Assembly: GCA_021443545.1 (NCBI GenBank) | Contig: JABUTU010000037.1 | Coordinates: 24,207-88,206, forward strand | DNA length: 64,000 nt | Direction: 5' to 3' | DNA from: Marinilabiliaceae bacterium | GTDB taxonomy: Bacteria; Bacteroidota; Bacteroidia; Bacteroidales; Marinilabiliaceae | Part shown: piece after piece, positions 1 through 8,007 of the stretch | Layout: the number at the start of each line of letters is the position of its first letter | Position numbering within the stretch: the first letter of the stretch is position 1 | Notes under the pieces: generated by a model | Told to the model about the DNA's origin: nothing | What the model saw: only the letters and a program-made list of their open reading frames with translations | Databases searched by the model: none | Made by a program: the position numbers and the translations under genes

Positions 1-43
1 CGACGAGTGCGAAGGCTACGAGTATCGCAAACTTTTTATTCAT
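1..43 (-). CDS. Start of a secreted protein, cut by the window edge
   Basis: Only the first 14 codons are inside the window. Read leftwards from the ATG at 43 they give MNKKFAILVAFALV: two lysines followed by an unbroken hydrophobic run, which is the start of a Sec signal peptide. A good Bacteroidetes-type promoter lies upstream at 76-104, so this is very likely a real gene start. The mature protein lies outside the window and its function cannot be called. The gene runs in the same direction as rsgA but has its own promoter. Confidence 0.6.
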   Translation of the reverse strand, partial: MNKKFAILVAFALV

Positions 44-75
44 CACGTTAATCTGTGGTTATATTTTTTCGGGTG

Positions 76-104
76 CAAATGTAGCTATTTATTTTTGCTT
101 TCAA
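76..104 (-). promoter_or_regulatory. Promoter for the truncated secreted-protein gene
   Basis: On the minus strand TACATTTG (83 to 76) matches the Bacteroidetes -7 consensus TAnnTTTG exactly, with TTG (104 to 102) 18 nt upstream as the -33 element. The expected start near 70 leaves a leader of about 27 nt before the ATG at 43. Confidence 0.6.
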
Positions 105-163
105 TAGGAAAAATGCAAAATGCTCAAAAACTTCAATCAACGTCACGTTTAAGAGGACATTAT

Positions 164-1093
164 TCATCTATATTTGCTCTTCGAAGCATCAACGATGTTT
201 ATGTAACTTTGATAGCGTGACAAGGCAAGTCGACCCTCTTCAACAGCCAATTTCACTGCGCACCCTGGTTCGTGACGATGTGTGCAATTGTTATATTGGC
301 ATGCATCTGAAATGCGGAATATGTCTCTAAAATAATGAGATATTTCATTGTCATCAATTCCTGTTATTCCAAAACCTCGGATTCCGGGAGTGTCAATGAC
401 ATATCCCCCAAACGAGAATGCATGCATCTCAGCATGTGTCGTGGTGTGTTTTCCCGAGTTGTTGCATTCGCTTATCTCGTCAGTCCGCAGATTTAACCCT
501 GGCTCAATACGATTGATAAGGGTTGATTTTCCGACACCAGAGTGACCGGCAATGACGCTTATCTTATCTTTTAGAAATTCCTTGACCTTATCAAGACCTT
601 GCTCATACTTGGCTGAAATCTCTACTACGTCATATCCCATATCAGAATAGATGCTCTTGAAGTTGTCAAGCTCCTCTCGGTGGCGACTGTCGTATCTGTC
701 TATTTTGTTGAAGACAATTACGACTGGCACTCCAAAGGCCTCTGCTGAAGCAAGGAAGCGATCAATGAAAACCGGAGTGGTAACGGGGTAATTTATTGTG
801 ACAAGCAGAAGGGCCTGGTCGACATTGGCTGCAAGGACGTGTGTCTGTTTGGATAGGTTCGAAGCACGACGTACAACGTAGTTGCGACGAGGCAATAGCT
901 CACATATCAAGCCTTCTGACGAATCTTCCGACTCCATTTCGATATCGACGAAATCACCGACAGCAACTGGGTTGGTGCTCTTGATATCCTCTGTGCGCAT
1001 CTTGCCTTTTATACGACATTGTATAATCGTACCATCAGAGTCTATGCGTACCTCATAATTACTGCCTGTCGATTTTACCACTGTTCCTTTCAT
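164..1093 (-). CDS. rsgA: Ribosome small-subunit-dependent GTPase A (RsgA)
   Basis: RsgA is a late 30S assembly factor that binds the subunit and releases after GTP hydrolysis. The 309-aa protein has the family's usual length and order: an N-terminal OB-fold (about 1-70), a circularly permuted GTPase domain in which NKID (129-132) precedes the P-loop GHSGVGKS (183-190) and DTPG (234-237), and a C-terminal zinc site with C265, C270, H272 and C278. Starts at ATG 1093. It is divergent from the barrel gene at 1228; the intergenic region holds promoter-like elements for both. No defect is visible. Confidence 0.95.
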   Translation of the reverse strand: MKGTVVKSTGSNYEVRIDSDGTIIQCRIKGKMRTEDIKSTNPVAVGDFVDIEMESEDSSEGLICELLPRRNYVVRRASNLSKQTHVLAANVDQALLLVTINYPVTTPVFIDRFLASAEAFGVPVVIVFNKIDRYDSRHREELDNFKSIYSDMGYDVVEISAKYEQGLDKVKEFLKDKISVIAGHSGVGKSTLINRIEPGLNLRTDEISECNNSGKHTTTHAEMHAFSFGGYVIDTPGIRGFGITGIDDNEISHYFRDIFRISDACQYNNCTHRHEPGCAVKLAVEEGRLALSRYQSYINIVDASKSKYR

Positions 1094-1115
1094 GAATCTT
1101 CACATTGCTACATTG

Positions 1116-1123
1116 CAAAATTA
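1116..1123 (-). promoter_or_regulatory. -7 element upstream of rsgA
   Basis: TAATTTTG on the minus strand matches TAnnTTTG, 23 nt upstream of the rsgA start. No convincing -33 TTTG is seen at the expected distance. Confidence 0.4.
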
Positions 1124-1155
1124 AGAAAAATCGTATAAAAATGGTTAAATATTTC

Positions 1156-1184
1156 TTGTTTTATCAAGCAGCTACATATATTTG
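1156..1184 (+). promoter_or_regulatory. Promoter of the outer-membrane barrel gene
   Basis: TTG at 1156-1158, an 18-nt spacer and TATATTTG at 1177-1184 match the Bacteroidetes promoter pattern. Transcription should begin near 1190, giving a leader of about 38 nt before the ATG at 1228. Confidence 0.65.
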
Positions 1185-1227
1185 CACTCAATAGATAACG
1201 ACAATAAACATTTTAAAAGCAGATAAT

Positions 1228-1854
1228 ATGAACGTTAGAAAATTAGTCTTTGTGATGACTTGTCTTCTTTTAGTTGCAGGTACATCTATCTATGCGCAGG
1301 ATAGTCGCTTCCGCAAGGGCGATGTAGCTTTAAATTTCAATTACTCAGCAGGTAATTTCAGAGCTGAGGATTTTGATTTCGATGAACCACATTCTCATTA
1401 TGACTTCTTCGATAGTTACTACCAGCATGGTTTCGGACTTACAATGGAGGTTGGAGTCATTGGTGATGTCATCAACGAGAAGGGCTGTATCGCAATCGGT
1501 GCTGAGGCTGGTTTTGGCTTTGGTCGCAATAAAGAGGATTACACAAAAGAGTTGTCAAAGCGTATTCATATCGCAACAAGAGGCTCTCTTCACTACTCAT
1601 TTATCCCTGAGATTGACACCTACGCAGGTCTGAAGCTTGGTGTAGCAAACTGGAGCGACTATAACCTGAAAATGCGTGAAGGAAAGAATGACGACTGGGA
1701 GGAGATTTATGATGGTAAGTTGGTAGGTAAGTTCATATATCCGACATTTTTCTGCGGTGCTCGTTATATGGCTGCTCAGAATTTTGGCTTTAATGTTGAA
1801 TTCTCATACGATAGGTTTGCCTATGCTTCAGTAGGTATAACAATCAAGATGTAA
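1228..1854 (+). CDS. Small outer-membrane beta-barrel protein
   Basis: The 208-aa product begins with a clear Sec signal peptide (hydrophobic core about residues 5-20, cleavage likely after the alanine in IYAQ, about residue 23). The mature part has alternating aromatic and polar strands, many Gly/Tyr/Phe turns, and an aromatic-rich C-terminal strand ending in IKM. This is the general pattern of 8-stranded barrels of the OmpW/OmpA-barrel type in Bacteroidetes. An acidic, His/Asp/Tyr-rich segment (about residues 46-65) looks like an exposed loop. It is monocistronic: a promoter stands upstream and a terminator downstream. A specific function cannot be assigned. Confidence 0.7.
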   Translation: MNVRKLVFVMTCLLLVAGTSIYAQDSRFRKGDVALNFNYSAGNFRAEDFDFDEPHSHYDFFDSYYQHGFGLTMEVGVIGDVINEKGCIAIGAEAGFGFGRNKEDYTKELSKRIHIATRGSLHYSFIPEIDTYAGLKLGVANWSDYNLKMREGKNDDWEEIYDGKLVGKFIYPTFFCGARYMAAQNFGFNVEFSYDRFAYASVGITIKM

Positions 1855-1875
1855 AAGTCTATACAGTATAGTCAT

Positions 1876-1917
1876 GAGAGTGTGTCGAATTATTTTTGAC
1901 ACACCCTCTCTTTTTTA
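1876..1917 (+). terminator. Rho-independent terminator after the barrel gene
   Basis: GAGAG-TGTGTC pairs with GACACACCCTCTC, with a two-base bulge and a loop of about 13 nt, followed by TTTTTT at 1912-1917. The start codon of tadA is only three bases beyond the T-tract. Confidence 0.75.
1891..1898 (+). promoter_or_regulatory. Possible tadA -7 element inside the terminator loop
   Basis: TATTTTTG matches TAnnTTTG and lies in the loop of the preceding terminator. It would place a transcript start near 1904, about 17 nt before the tadA ATG. No -33 TTTG is seen, so this is tentative. Confidence 0.3.
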
Positions 1918-1920
1918 GGT

Positions 1921-2358
1921 ATGTACAGTGATGATTTTTTCATGGGGGAGGCTCTAAAGGAGGCTCGCATTGCGCTGGGAGAGGATGAGGTTCCGATAGG
2001 GGCTGTTGTGGTTGTGAACAATACTATCATAGGTAGAGGACATAATCAGACTGAGCGACTTAAGGATGTTACAGCTCATGCCGAGATATTGGCTATCACG
2101 GCAGCATCTCAGTATGTCGATGCCAAGTATCTTGATAATGCGACCCTCTATGTCACAGTAGAGCCCTGCACGATGTGTGCTGGTGCCATAGCATGGGCTC
2201 AGGTCGGGAAGCTCGTATACGGAGCTTCTGACGAGAAACGAGGTTATGAACGACTGTCGCCATCGCCACTCCATCCACGAACCGAAGTGGTTAAGGGCGT
2301 CAGAGCCGATGAGTGTAAGAAGCTGGTTCTCGATTTCTTTGCGGCAAAGCGTAAGTGA
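1921..2358 (+). CDS. tadA: tRNA-specific adenosine deaminase (TadA)
   Basis: TadA deaminates A34 of tRNA-Arg(ACG) to inosine so that one tRNA reads CGU, CGC and CGA. The 145-aa protein has the deaminase zinc and catalytic motifs: HAE with H53 and E55 (proton shuttle), and PCTMC with C83 and C86. Its length is normal for the family. It starts at ATG 1921 immediately after a terminator T-tract, so its promoter must overlap the barrel gene's 3' end. No neighbour is functionally linked. Confidence 0.95.
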   Translation: MYSDDFFMGEALKEARIALGEDEVPIGAVVVVNNTIIGRGHNQTERLKDVTAHAEILAITAASQYVDAKYLDNATLYVTVEPCTMCAGAIAWAQVGKLVYGASDEKRGYERLSPSPLHPRTEVVKGVRADECKKLVLDFFAAKRK

Positions 2359-2504
2359 CTTTGTCGATTGATAACGGCAATTAGTCGGTAAATATTCTTT
2401 TTGCATAGTCAAAACGTGGATGACAATCAAAGCGATGCCTTTTGTGGCACGCATTATGCAATACGATAATCAACAAGATTATTAATCCTTAAATACTTAC
2501 CGAT

Positions 2505-3005
2505 ATGAAAACATTAATAGTAAAGGCAGTTGTAATGACGATAGTCATTCTTGCCGTAGGTATCGATGGAACAGCGCAAGGTCGTAACAATCGCACGACA
2601 ACCCGTCGTCAGACCACAACATACGCAGCACCAGCTCCTGCTAAGAGCCATGCAGCACCAAAACCTGCTGACGGAAAAATGCATAAGCCCGACATGAAGG
2701 CTCCTCAGTTTCAAGCTCCTGCACCTAAGCCTCATGCACCTGTTCCGGCTCACAAACCTGCCCCAAAGCATGGTGGACACGCAATGGGTGGACACCCAGC
2801 TCCACATTTTATTGCCCCTGTCTGTAATTGCCATCACTGTCGTCCCTATATGACTCACCACTATACAATAGGGGAGATTGTAGCAACTCTGCCGTGCGAA
2901 TATACTCGAGTGTATATCAACGGAAACCTCTTCTTCAAGGCTCTTGGCATGATGCTCAGCCCTGTCTTTGTCGATGGTGCACTCCAATATATGGTAATGC
3001 AGTAG
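2505..3005 (+). CDS. Secreted His/Pro/Ala-rich protein, unknown function
   Basis: The 166-aa product has an N-terminal signal peptide (hydrophobic to about residue 22, AQG junction) and then a low-complexity region (about 30-105) built from APAPK, HAP and KPAPKH-type repeats with GGHAMGGHPAPH. A short Cys/His cluster (CNCHHC near 110-115) precedes an ordered C-terminal segment of about 50 residues. The His-rich segment and the CxCHHC cluster suggest metal binding in the periplasm or at the surface, but this is inference. The family was not recognised. An imperfect hairpin follows at 3028-3060. Confidence 0.6.
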   Translation: MKTLIVKAVVMTIVILAVGIDGTAQGRNNRTTTRRQTTTYAAPAPAKSHAAPKPADGKMHKPDMKAPQFQAPAPKPHAPVPAHKPAPKHGGHAMGGHPAPHFIAPVCNCHHCRPYMTHHYTIGEIVATLPCEYTRVYINGNLFFKALGMMLSPVFVDGALQYMVMQ

Positions 3006-3027
3006 ACAACAATATGCATATGTACTC

Positions 3028-3060
3028 AATGAGAATGTGTCGTTTAGATGCATTCTCATT
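3028..3060 (+). terminator. Hairpin after the His/Pro-rich gene
   Basis: AATGAGAATG (3028-3037) is the exact reverse complement of CATTCTCATT (3051-3060), with a 13-nt loop. No T-run follows, so termination is uncertain. Confidence 0.4.
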
Positions 3061-3125
3061 TGGCGTAAGATGTATAATGGAATTGTCTGAACAGGAGAGT
3101 ATTGATTATCCTCTATTCAAATAAG

Positions 3126-3156
3126 TTGGTAAGTTTTGTCAATTTTCATATATTTG
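3126..3156 (+). promoter_or_regulatory. Promoter of the DUF502 gene
   Basis: TTG at 3126-3128, a 20-nt spacer and TATATTTG at 3149-3156 fit the Bacteroidetes pattern. The start codon lies 24 nt beyond the -7 box. Confidence 0.6.
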
Positions 3157-3179
3157 CATGACGACTAAATTGAAATGAT

Positions 3180-3770
3180 ATGAAGAGATTTATTCAACTA
3201 TTTCTGCAAGGATTGTTGTATACAATGCCAATAGCGGTCACCGTATGGTTGTTTGTATGGGCGGTACGACTGACCGACAGTATATTTAAGGGTACATTTC
3301 TCGACAATATTTTAGTGTTTCCAGGTAGAGGAATCATCATTCTTCTGTGCCTTGTCACAGCCGTTGGATATTTTGCGCCAAAATTGATAACGCCGAGTAT
3401 CTCGCATTGGTGGAAGGGATTCCTGAATAGGATGCCGTTTGTAAAACTTATCTATTCCTCTGTAAAAGATATTATGGAGGCCTTTGTAGGTAAGCAGAAG
3501 CGATTTGGAACGCCAGTCTTGGTGGCAATTGATAAGGATGGCATTCAGAACAGGTTAGGTTTCATAACATCAGAAGATCTCTCTAAGATAGGAATAGATA
3601 ATGGTATGATAAGTGTCTACATTCCCATATCGTATGGTATGTTTGGGGAGTTACTGATTGTTCCTGCAGCTCAAGTTAGAACACTTGACACATCTTCAGC
3701 TGAAGTGATGAAATTTATAGTCTCGGGAGGTGTCGTGAAGATTGAAGACTCAACCGAGAATCAAAAGTAA
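3180..3770 (+). CDS. DUF502-family inner-membrane protein
   Basis: The 196-aa product matches the DUF502 family in length and layout: an N-terminal membrane segment (about residues 6-28, with MPIAVTVWL), a second (about 48-68), the conserved motif MPFVKLIYSSVKD after it, and a soluble C-terminal beta-rich domain with the family's PISYGMFGELLIVP-like stretch. Its molecular role is not established. It reads into the DprA-like gene at 3820, and the two are probably cotranscribed. Confidence 0.8.
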   Translation: MKRFIQLFLQGLLYTMPIAVTVWLFVWAVRLTDSIFKGTFLDNILVFPGRGIIILLCLVTAVGYFAPKLITPSISHWWKGFLNRMPFVKLIYSSVKDIMEAFVGKQKRFGTPVLVAIDKDGIQNRLGFITSEDLSKIGIDNGMISVYIPISYGMFGELLIVPAAQVRTLDTSSAEVMKFIVSGGVVKIEDSTENQK

Positions 3771-3819
3771 GAATATCTCTCAAGAGCAAGGTTCTGAGAA
3801 TTTTTGGCAGATAACAACT

Positions 3820-4638
3820 ATGAGTGATAACATAACCGATATTACCAAGAAATTTAAAATAACAGGAAATTTCAATCTTATCTATTCCAATAAGATAAAG
3901 ACATTTCTCTGTTCCCGGATAGTACCAAATATGTTGGTTGACAGAATTTTGGAGTGGGCCTCTTCAATTGATGCCAATGAATATTGTGTTGTATGTGGTA
4001 ACCAGACGCATATCGAGTTTGAAGTCATTGAGAGACTACTCAAGGGGAATGTGCCTGTCATATTAGTTCTTTCAACCAGAGCTCCCGAAACCTTTCAAGA
4101 GGAGGTTGAAAAAGCCTTGTCGGAGAATCGAATTCTTATCTTTTCGCAGCCAGACGATGAGAAGATTAGCACAGTGACATCTCAATATCGGAATGAGTTG
4201 ATGTTTGAGCTTGCAAATGACGGGATAGTGGTAGGATTTTGTTCAAGAGGTGGAAACCTGGCACAGCAGACTATGTTCAGGGATGACGTGACTTATCTGA
4301 CTGATTATAAGATGCTGGATGAGTCGGCTGACTACGATTTATGGAAAAAGTCGTTTCAGGCGTCGGACAATAGCATGATTACTCTTCAGGCAAAAACAGT
4401 AAGGGGGGTGACCAATTATGTATCGCTAACCAAAGCTTTTCGCAGGCAGGGGAGTGGAGAGGTTGAGTATCAGACAATCAATTTTTTAGAGCGCGACTTA
4501 AAGCAACTATATTCATTCTTAGGGCAAGCTGTTGATGCTATTGAGATTCAGGAGATGACACACCGAAACCGTTCGTCACAAAAAAATGGCATTGATTATA
4601 AATCAGAATCAGGTGACAGGATGCCGTGGGACGATTAG
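3820..4638 (+). CDS. DprA/SLOG-like protein with an extra C-terminal domain
   Basis: The start chosen is ATG 3820 (272 aa, MSDNITD), because an upstream in-frame ATG at 3742 would overlap the DUF502 gene by 29 nt. Residues about 50-155 resemble a Rossmann-type SLOG/DprA core: a VVCGNQT-like glycine turn, a VPVILVLSTR strand, a segment resembling the DprA P-x-RN motif (QYRNELM), and VGFCSRGGNL as the counterpart of the SGSL turn. The C-terminal 100 residues are a separate beta-rich unit I do not recognise, ending in a polar tail DRMPWDD. A nucleotide- or DNA-binding role is inferred. It is not a typical full-length DprA. Its stop codon overlaps the convergent dusB stop by 3 nt. Confidence 0.55.
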   Translation: MSDNITDITKKFKITGNFNLIYSNKIKTFLCSRIVPNMLVDRILEWASSIDANEYCVVCGNQTHIEFEVIERLLKGNVPVILVLSTRAPETFQEEVEKALSENRILIFSQPDDEKISTVTSQYRNELMFELANDGIVVGFCSRGGNLAQQTMFRDDVTYLTDYKMLDESADYDLWKKSFQASDNSMITLQAKTVRGVTNYVSLTKAFRRQGSGEVEYQTINFLERDLKQLYSFLGQAVDAIEIQEMTHRNRSSQKNGIDYKSESGDRMPWDD

Positions 4639-5645
4639 ACAGAGAAGTCGGATGTCTTGCCATTGTCGCACCAGCGAACAGCTATCTCGTCGAGAATAGC
4701 TTTCAATTCATCGGCATGTTCCTCCCTCAGCATACGAATCTTTGTCTCCCTAAAATCATACAGTCCCTTAAAAGCTATTGCGAGATGACGTCGGACGTGT
4801 AGTATCGCTTTTCGTTCGTCGCCAATCCAATTTATAGTCTCATCTAATTCGCGCTTCAAGATATCAACCAACCCCTTTATTGTCATAGGAGGAAGCTTTT
4901 CACCAGTGTCGAGGTAGTGTCTGACTTCTGAGAATATCCATGGTTTTCCTATTGCAGCGCGTCCTATCATAATGGCATCCACTCCATATCTGTTGAATGC
5001 TGTCCGAGCTCCCTCAGGCGTTGTTATGTCACCATTACCAATAATTGGGATGTGCATACGTGGGTTATTCTTGACTTCGCCGATGAGTGTCCAGTCGGCA
5101 GAACCTGTGTACATTTGGGCACGAGTCCTGCCATGTATGGTAAGAGCAGATATCCCGACATCTTGAAGACGTTCTGCCGTATCAACGATGAATTTTGACT
5201 TGTCGTCCCATCCAAGTCGAGTCTTGACTGTCACTGGGGTGTGGTCAACAGCATTGACAATCTGACGAGTCATCTCGACAAGCTTGGGTATATCCTTCAG
5301 CATTCCGGCACCAGCACCTTTTCCTGCAATTTTCTTGACAGGACAGCCGAAATTAATATCGATAATATCTGGTTTTGTACTCTCAACAATCTTTGCAGCC
5401 TCAACCATAGGCTCAATCTCCCTGCCGTATATCTGAACACCAACGGGTCGCTCGCTATCCAGAATATTTAATTTTTTCATTGACGAGTCGACGTCCCTGA
5501 TTATAGCATCGGCATTGACAAACTCTGTATACATGAGATTTGCGCATGCCTCCTTGCACAATTTGCGGAATGGAATATCTGTGACGTCTTCCATTGGAGC
5601 AAGTAATATAGGCTCAAATCCGAGGTCGAGATTGTCTATTTTCAT
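4635..5645 (-). CDS. dusB: tRNA-dihydrouridine synthase (DusB-like)
   Basis: An FMN-dependent enzyme that reduces uridine to dihydrouridine in tRNA D-loops. The start is ATG 5645 (336 aa, MKIDNLDLGF), since the longer open frame upstream is not Dus-like and would run into the divergent gene. Motifs: LAPMEDVTD at the N-terminus (FMN site), NFGCPVKKI with the catalytic cysteine, VTVKTRLGW, IPIIGNGDI and the phosphate-binding GVDAIMIGRAAIGKPW. Length is normal. It is convergent with the DprA-like gene, with overlapping stops and no terminator between them. Confidence 0.93.
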   Translation of the reverse strand: MKIDNLDLGFEPILLAPMEDVTDIPFRKLCKEACANLMYTEFVNADAIIRDVDSSMKKLNILDSERPVGVQIYGREIEPMVEAAKIVESTKPDIIDINFGCPVKKIAGKGAGAGMLKDIPKLVEMTRQIVNAVDHTPVTVKTRLGWDDKSKFIVDTAERLQDVGISALTIHGRTRAQMYTGSADWTLIGEVKNNPRMHIPIIGNGDITTPEGARTAFNRYGVDAIMIGRAAIGKPWIFSEVRHYLDTGEKLPPMTIKGLVDILKRELDETINWIGDERKAILHVRRHLAIAFKGLYDFRETKIRMLREEHADELKAILDEIAVRWCDNGKTSDFSV

Positions 5646-5741
5646 GGTATAAATTGTTGTCGTTAAATTAGTGTGCGAAAATAAACATTTCTTTTTGTAA
5701 TTTCGTGCGCATTTTAGAAAGACACGATAATTGAAAGAAAA

Positions 5742-6971
5742 TTGGACACAATTATATCTATAACTGGACTTGGATATGTGGGGCGACCGCTTATGATGTC
5801 GTTTTTGGAGAGCGGCTATCAGGTAGTAGCCTACGATATAAATGATAGTACTGTAGAGAGATTGTCTCGTGATATTGAGGAAAAGCACCCAGAACTATCT
5901 GAACGACTCTGCGTAACAAGTGACTCTTTACTCTTGAAGAGGGCAACGTTTCATATCGTAGCTGTGCCTACGCCTACTGCTGAGAATAATAAGCCAGATC
6001 TATCATGCCTAAAGGGAGCGTGTGAAGCAATAGGACCAAATCTTAAGAGGGGTGACATTGTAGTTTTTGAGAGTACGACATATCCCGGATGTACAGAGGA
6101 GTATTGTTTGCCCATTCTCCTTGCGGGTGCGTCGGAGGAAGCCTCACTCGACATACACGTAGGTTATAGTCCTGAAAGAATCAATCCTGGAGATGATGCT
6201 CATAATGTCAAAAGCGTTGTAAAGGTCATCTCAGCTCAGGACGCAGAAACGCTTAAGGTCGTAAAGGAAGTCTACTCCACAATATGTCCGGCTGGAGTGT
6301 ACGAGGCAAGGTCAATAAGAGTGGCTGAAGCCTCAAAACTGCTTGAGAATGTACAGCGAGATGTCAATATTGCCTTGATGAATGAGTTTGCCACCATTTT
6401 AAGGAGCGATAAAATAGATATTCAGGATGTTCTTGATGTTGCCTCTACAAAGTGGAATTTCGTGAATGTACGGCCAGGACTCGTTGGCGGTCATTGCATT
6501 GCGGTGGATCCATACTATTTTATAGACTACGCACAAAAGATGGGGGAAGAGGCAAGAGTGACCTCTTCAGCTCGAGAAACAAATAGTCGTGTGGTACTTA
6601 GAATTGCTGAGCGTATCGCAAACGAGGTTGCAAGAGGAGAACGACGAGGATTGAGAGTACTTATTATGGGTATGACATATAAACCAGACGTAGATGACGT
6701 CAGGAATAGTCAGAGCATAGTCTTGTATAACATAATGAGTAATGATGCGTCAGGGTTGTACGGAAGTGTAGAGACACATGACCCCTATGTGAAGAAAACA
6801 GATATTAAAGGTAAATATGACGTTATTGTAATAACCACGCCACATAGGGAGTATATCGACATGGGAGAGTCGGTCGTCGAGTCGCTTCTTAATCCTATGG
6901 GCATAGTATTTGATGTGACTGGTCGCTTTAAGGGGCTTGAAGGACGAGGAATAAGGACGATGAGATTGTAG
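5742..6971 (+). CDS. Nucleotide-sugar dehydrogenase (UDP-HexNAc 6-dehydrogenase type)
   Basis: The 409-aa enzyme should oxidise a UDP-sugar C6 alcohol to the acid with two NAD+. It has an N-terminal Rossmann motif GLGYVGRP (about 9-16), the signature ESTTYPGCTEEYC followed by GYSPERINPGD that is typical of the TviB/WbpA UDP-N-acetylhexosamine branch, the catalytic cysteine in GGHCIAVDPYY, and a C-terminal nucleotide-binding domain with GMTYKPDVDDVRNS. The start is TTG 5742, because no suitable ATG exists upstream of the Rossmann motif. It stands alone, divergent from dusB, but its product would suit the polysaccharide loci further right. Confidence 0.88.
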   Translation: MDTIISITGLGYVGRPLMMSFLESGYQVVAYDINDSTVERLSRDIEEKHPELSERLCVTSDSLLLKRATFHIVAVPTPTAENNKPDLSCLKGACEAIGPNLKRGDIVVFESTTYPGCTEEYCLPILLAGASEEASLDIHVGYSPERINPGDDAHNVKSVVKVISAQDAETLKVVKEVYSTICPAGVYEARSIRVAEASKLLENVQRDVNIALMNEFATILRSDKIDIQDVLDVASTKWNFVNVRPGLVGGHCIAVDPYYFIDYAQKMGEEARVTSSARETNSRVVLRIAERIANEVARGERRGLRVLIMGMTYKPDVDDVRNSQSIVLYNIMSNDASGLYGSVETHDPYVKKTDIKGKYDVIVITTPHREYIDMGESVVESLLNPMGIVFDVTGRFKGLEGRGIRTMRL

Positions 6972-7157
6972 AGTTTCAAGACTTTAAGGTGTTGATATAC
7001 AATACTATGACAAATATTTTTTGTCGATCTTATAAAAAAGTGACTTGACAAGCACATTATCACAAAAAAAAAGTATAACTTGCATTCGCTTAGAAGACTT
7101 GACTTGATATAAACAAAACGGCATTTGTGAAAGCAAATGTCACAAAAGTTTAATCTT

Positions 7158-7844
7158 ATGGAAATCAAAAAATCACCTAAGGCTGACCTTGAAAACAAGA
7201 AGGGTTTGTTTACGGAGATTGGTTTGGCCGTAGTTCTCGCCTGCACCCTTGGTGCTTTTGAGTACTCGTCTAAAGCAGCCGACATAGACGTTGCTTCCTT
7301 GCCTGATGAGGTTGTCGTAGAAGAGGAGATGGTTCCAGTAACCACACAAGATGAGATAAAACCACCGCCACCACCGCCACCACCAAAGATGGCAGAGGTG
7401 TTGAATATTGTAACTGACGATACCGATATTAGTGACGAACTTGAAGTTCTTGATACAGAGGCTACGGAAGAGACGGAGATTGAGTTTCGCGAGGTAGTAG
7501 CTGAGGAGGAGGCTGAAGAGGTTTCGGATGAGGTATTTGTAATTGTTGAGCAGATGCCTGTATTCCCAGGTGGAGACGCTCAACTTCGCAAGTATCTTGC
7601 TGAGAGTGTAAAATACCCTGTGATAGCTGCAGAGAATGGTATTCAGGGGCGTGTATTTGTTTCGTTCGTTGTGAACCAGAAGGGTGAGGTTACCAATGTA
7701 AAGGTAGCACGTCCGTTCGATCCCAACCTCGATAAAGAGGCTGTTCGAGTGGTTCAATCAATGCCTAAATGGGCACCAGGTATGCAACGAGGTAAACCAG
7801 TGAAGGTTTCTTATACAGTTCCGATTAACTTCGTGCTCCAATAA
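7158..7844 (+). CDS. tonB: Energy transducer TonB
   Basis: TonB couples the inner-membrane proton-motive force to TonB-dependent outer-membrane receptors. The start is ATG 7158 (MEIKKSPKADLENKKG, a typical Bacteroidetes TonB beginning) rather than the in-frame ATG at 7137. Features: a cytoplasmic charged head, one membrane segment (about 18-34), a periplasmic spacer with a run of eight prolines (about 69-76) then acidic stretches, and a C-terminal TonB domain (about 140-228) with FPGGDAQLRKYLAESVKYP and the closing VSYTVPINFVL. No exbB or exbD is adjacent. A strong terminator follows. Confidence 0.9.
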   Translation: MEIKKSPKADLENKKGLFTEIGLAVVLACTLGAFEYSSKAADIDVASLPDEVVVEEEMVPVTTQDEIKPPPPPPPPKMAEVLNIVTDDTDISDELEVLDTEATEETEIEFREVVAEEEAEEVSDEVFVIVEQMPVFPGGDAQLRKYLAESVKYPVIAAENGIQGRVFVSFVVNQKGEVTNVKVARPFDPNLDKEAVRVVQSMPKWAPGMQRGKPVKVSYTVPINFVLQ

Positions 7845-7861
7845 TAGAGGTGTAGACAATA

Positions 7862-7896
7862 AAAAGCCACTATAGGTTCTCCTATAGTGGTTTTTT
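7862..7896 (+). terminator. Strong terminator after tonB
   Basis: CCACTATAGG (7867-7876) pairs perfectly with CCTATAGTGG (7881-7890) around a TTCT loop. An A-rich stretch precedes it and TTTTTT follows. Confidence 0.9.
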
Positions 7897-7930
7897 GTCT
7901 CTGTACATCTCTATTTTCTTCTTTTTATCA

Positions 7931-7963
7931 TTGGTATTAAGTATAATTAATTCATTATCTTTG
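7931..7963 (+). promoter_or_regulatory. Promoter of the mreC operon
   Basis: TATCTTTG at 7956-7963 matches TAnnTTTG. TTG at 7931-7933 lies 22 nt upstream, slightly long for a -33 element. The ATG of mreC follows at 8008. Confidence 0.5.
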
Positions 7964-8007
7964 CACATGTTTGACGCTGAGATAAGTGCAAGCGAATTTG
8001 TGTTTAG

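Noticed and set aside
1954-2454. 166-codon frame on the minus strand across tadA
   Set aside because: It lies fully antisense to tadA and has no family resemblance, so it is a shadow of tadA coding.
2514-3059. 181-codon frame on the minus strand opposite the His/Pro-rich gene
   Set aside because: Product is Cys/Ser/Arg-rich noise produced by the reverse complement of the repetitive gene; the plus-strand product has a proper signal peptide.
7360-7390. Run of CCACCACC-type triplets as a tandem repeat locus
   Set aside because: It encodes the polyproline spacer of TonB and is explained by that function.
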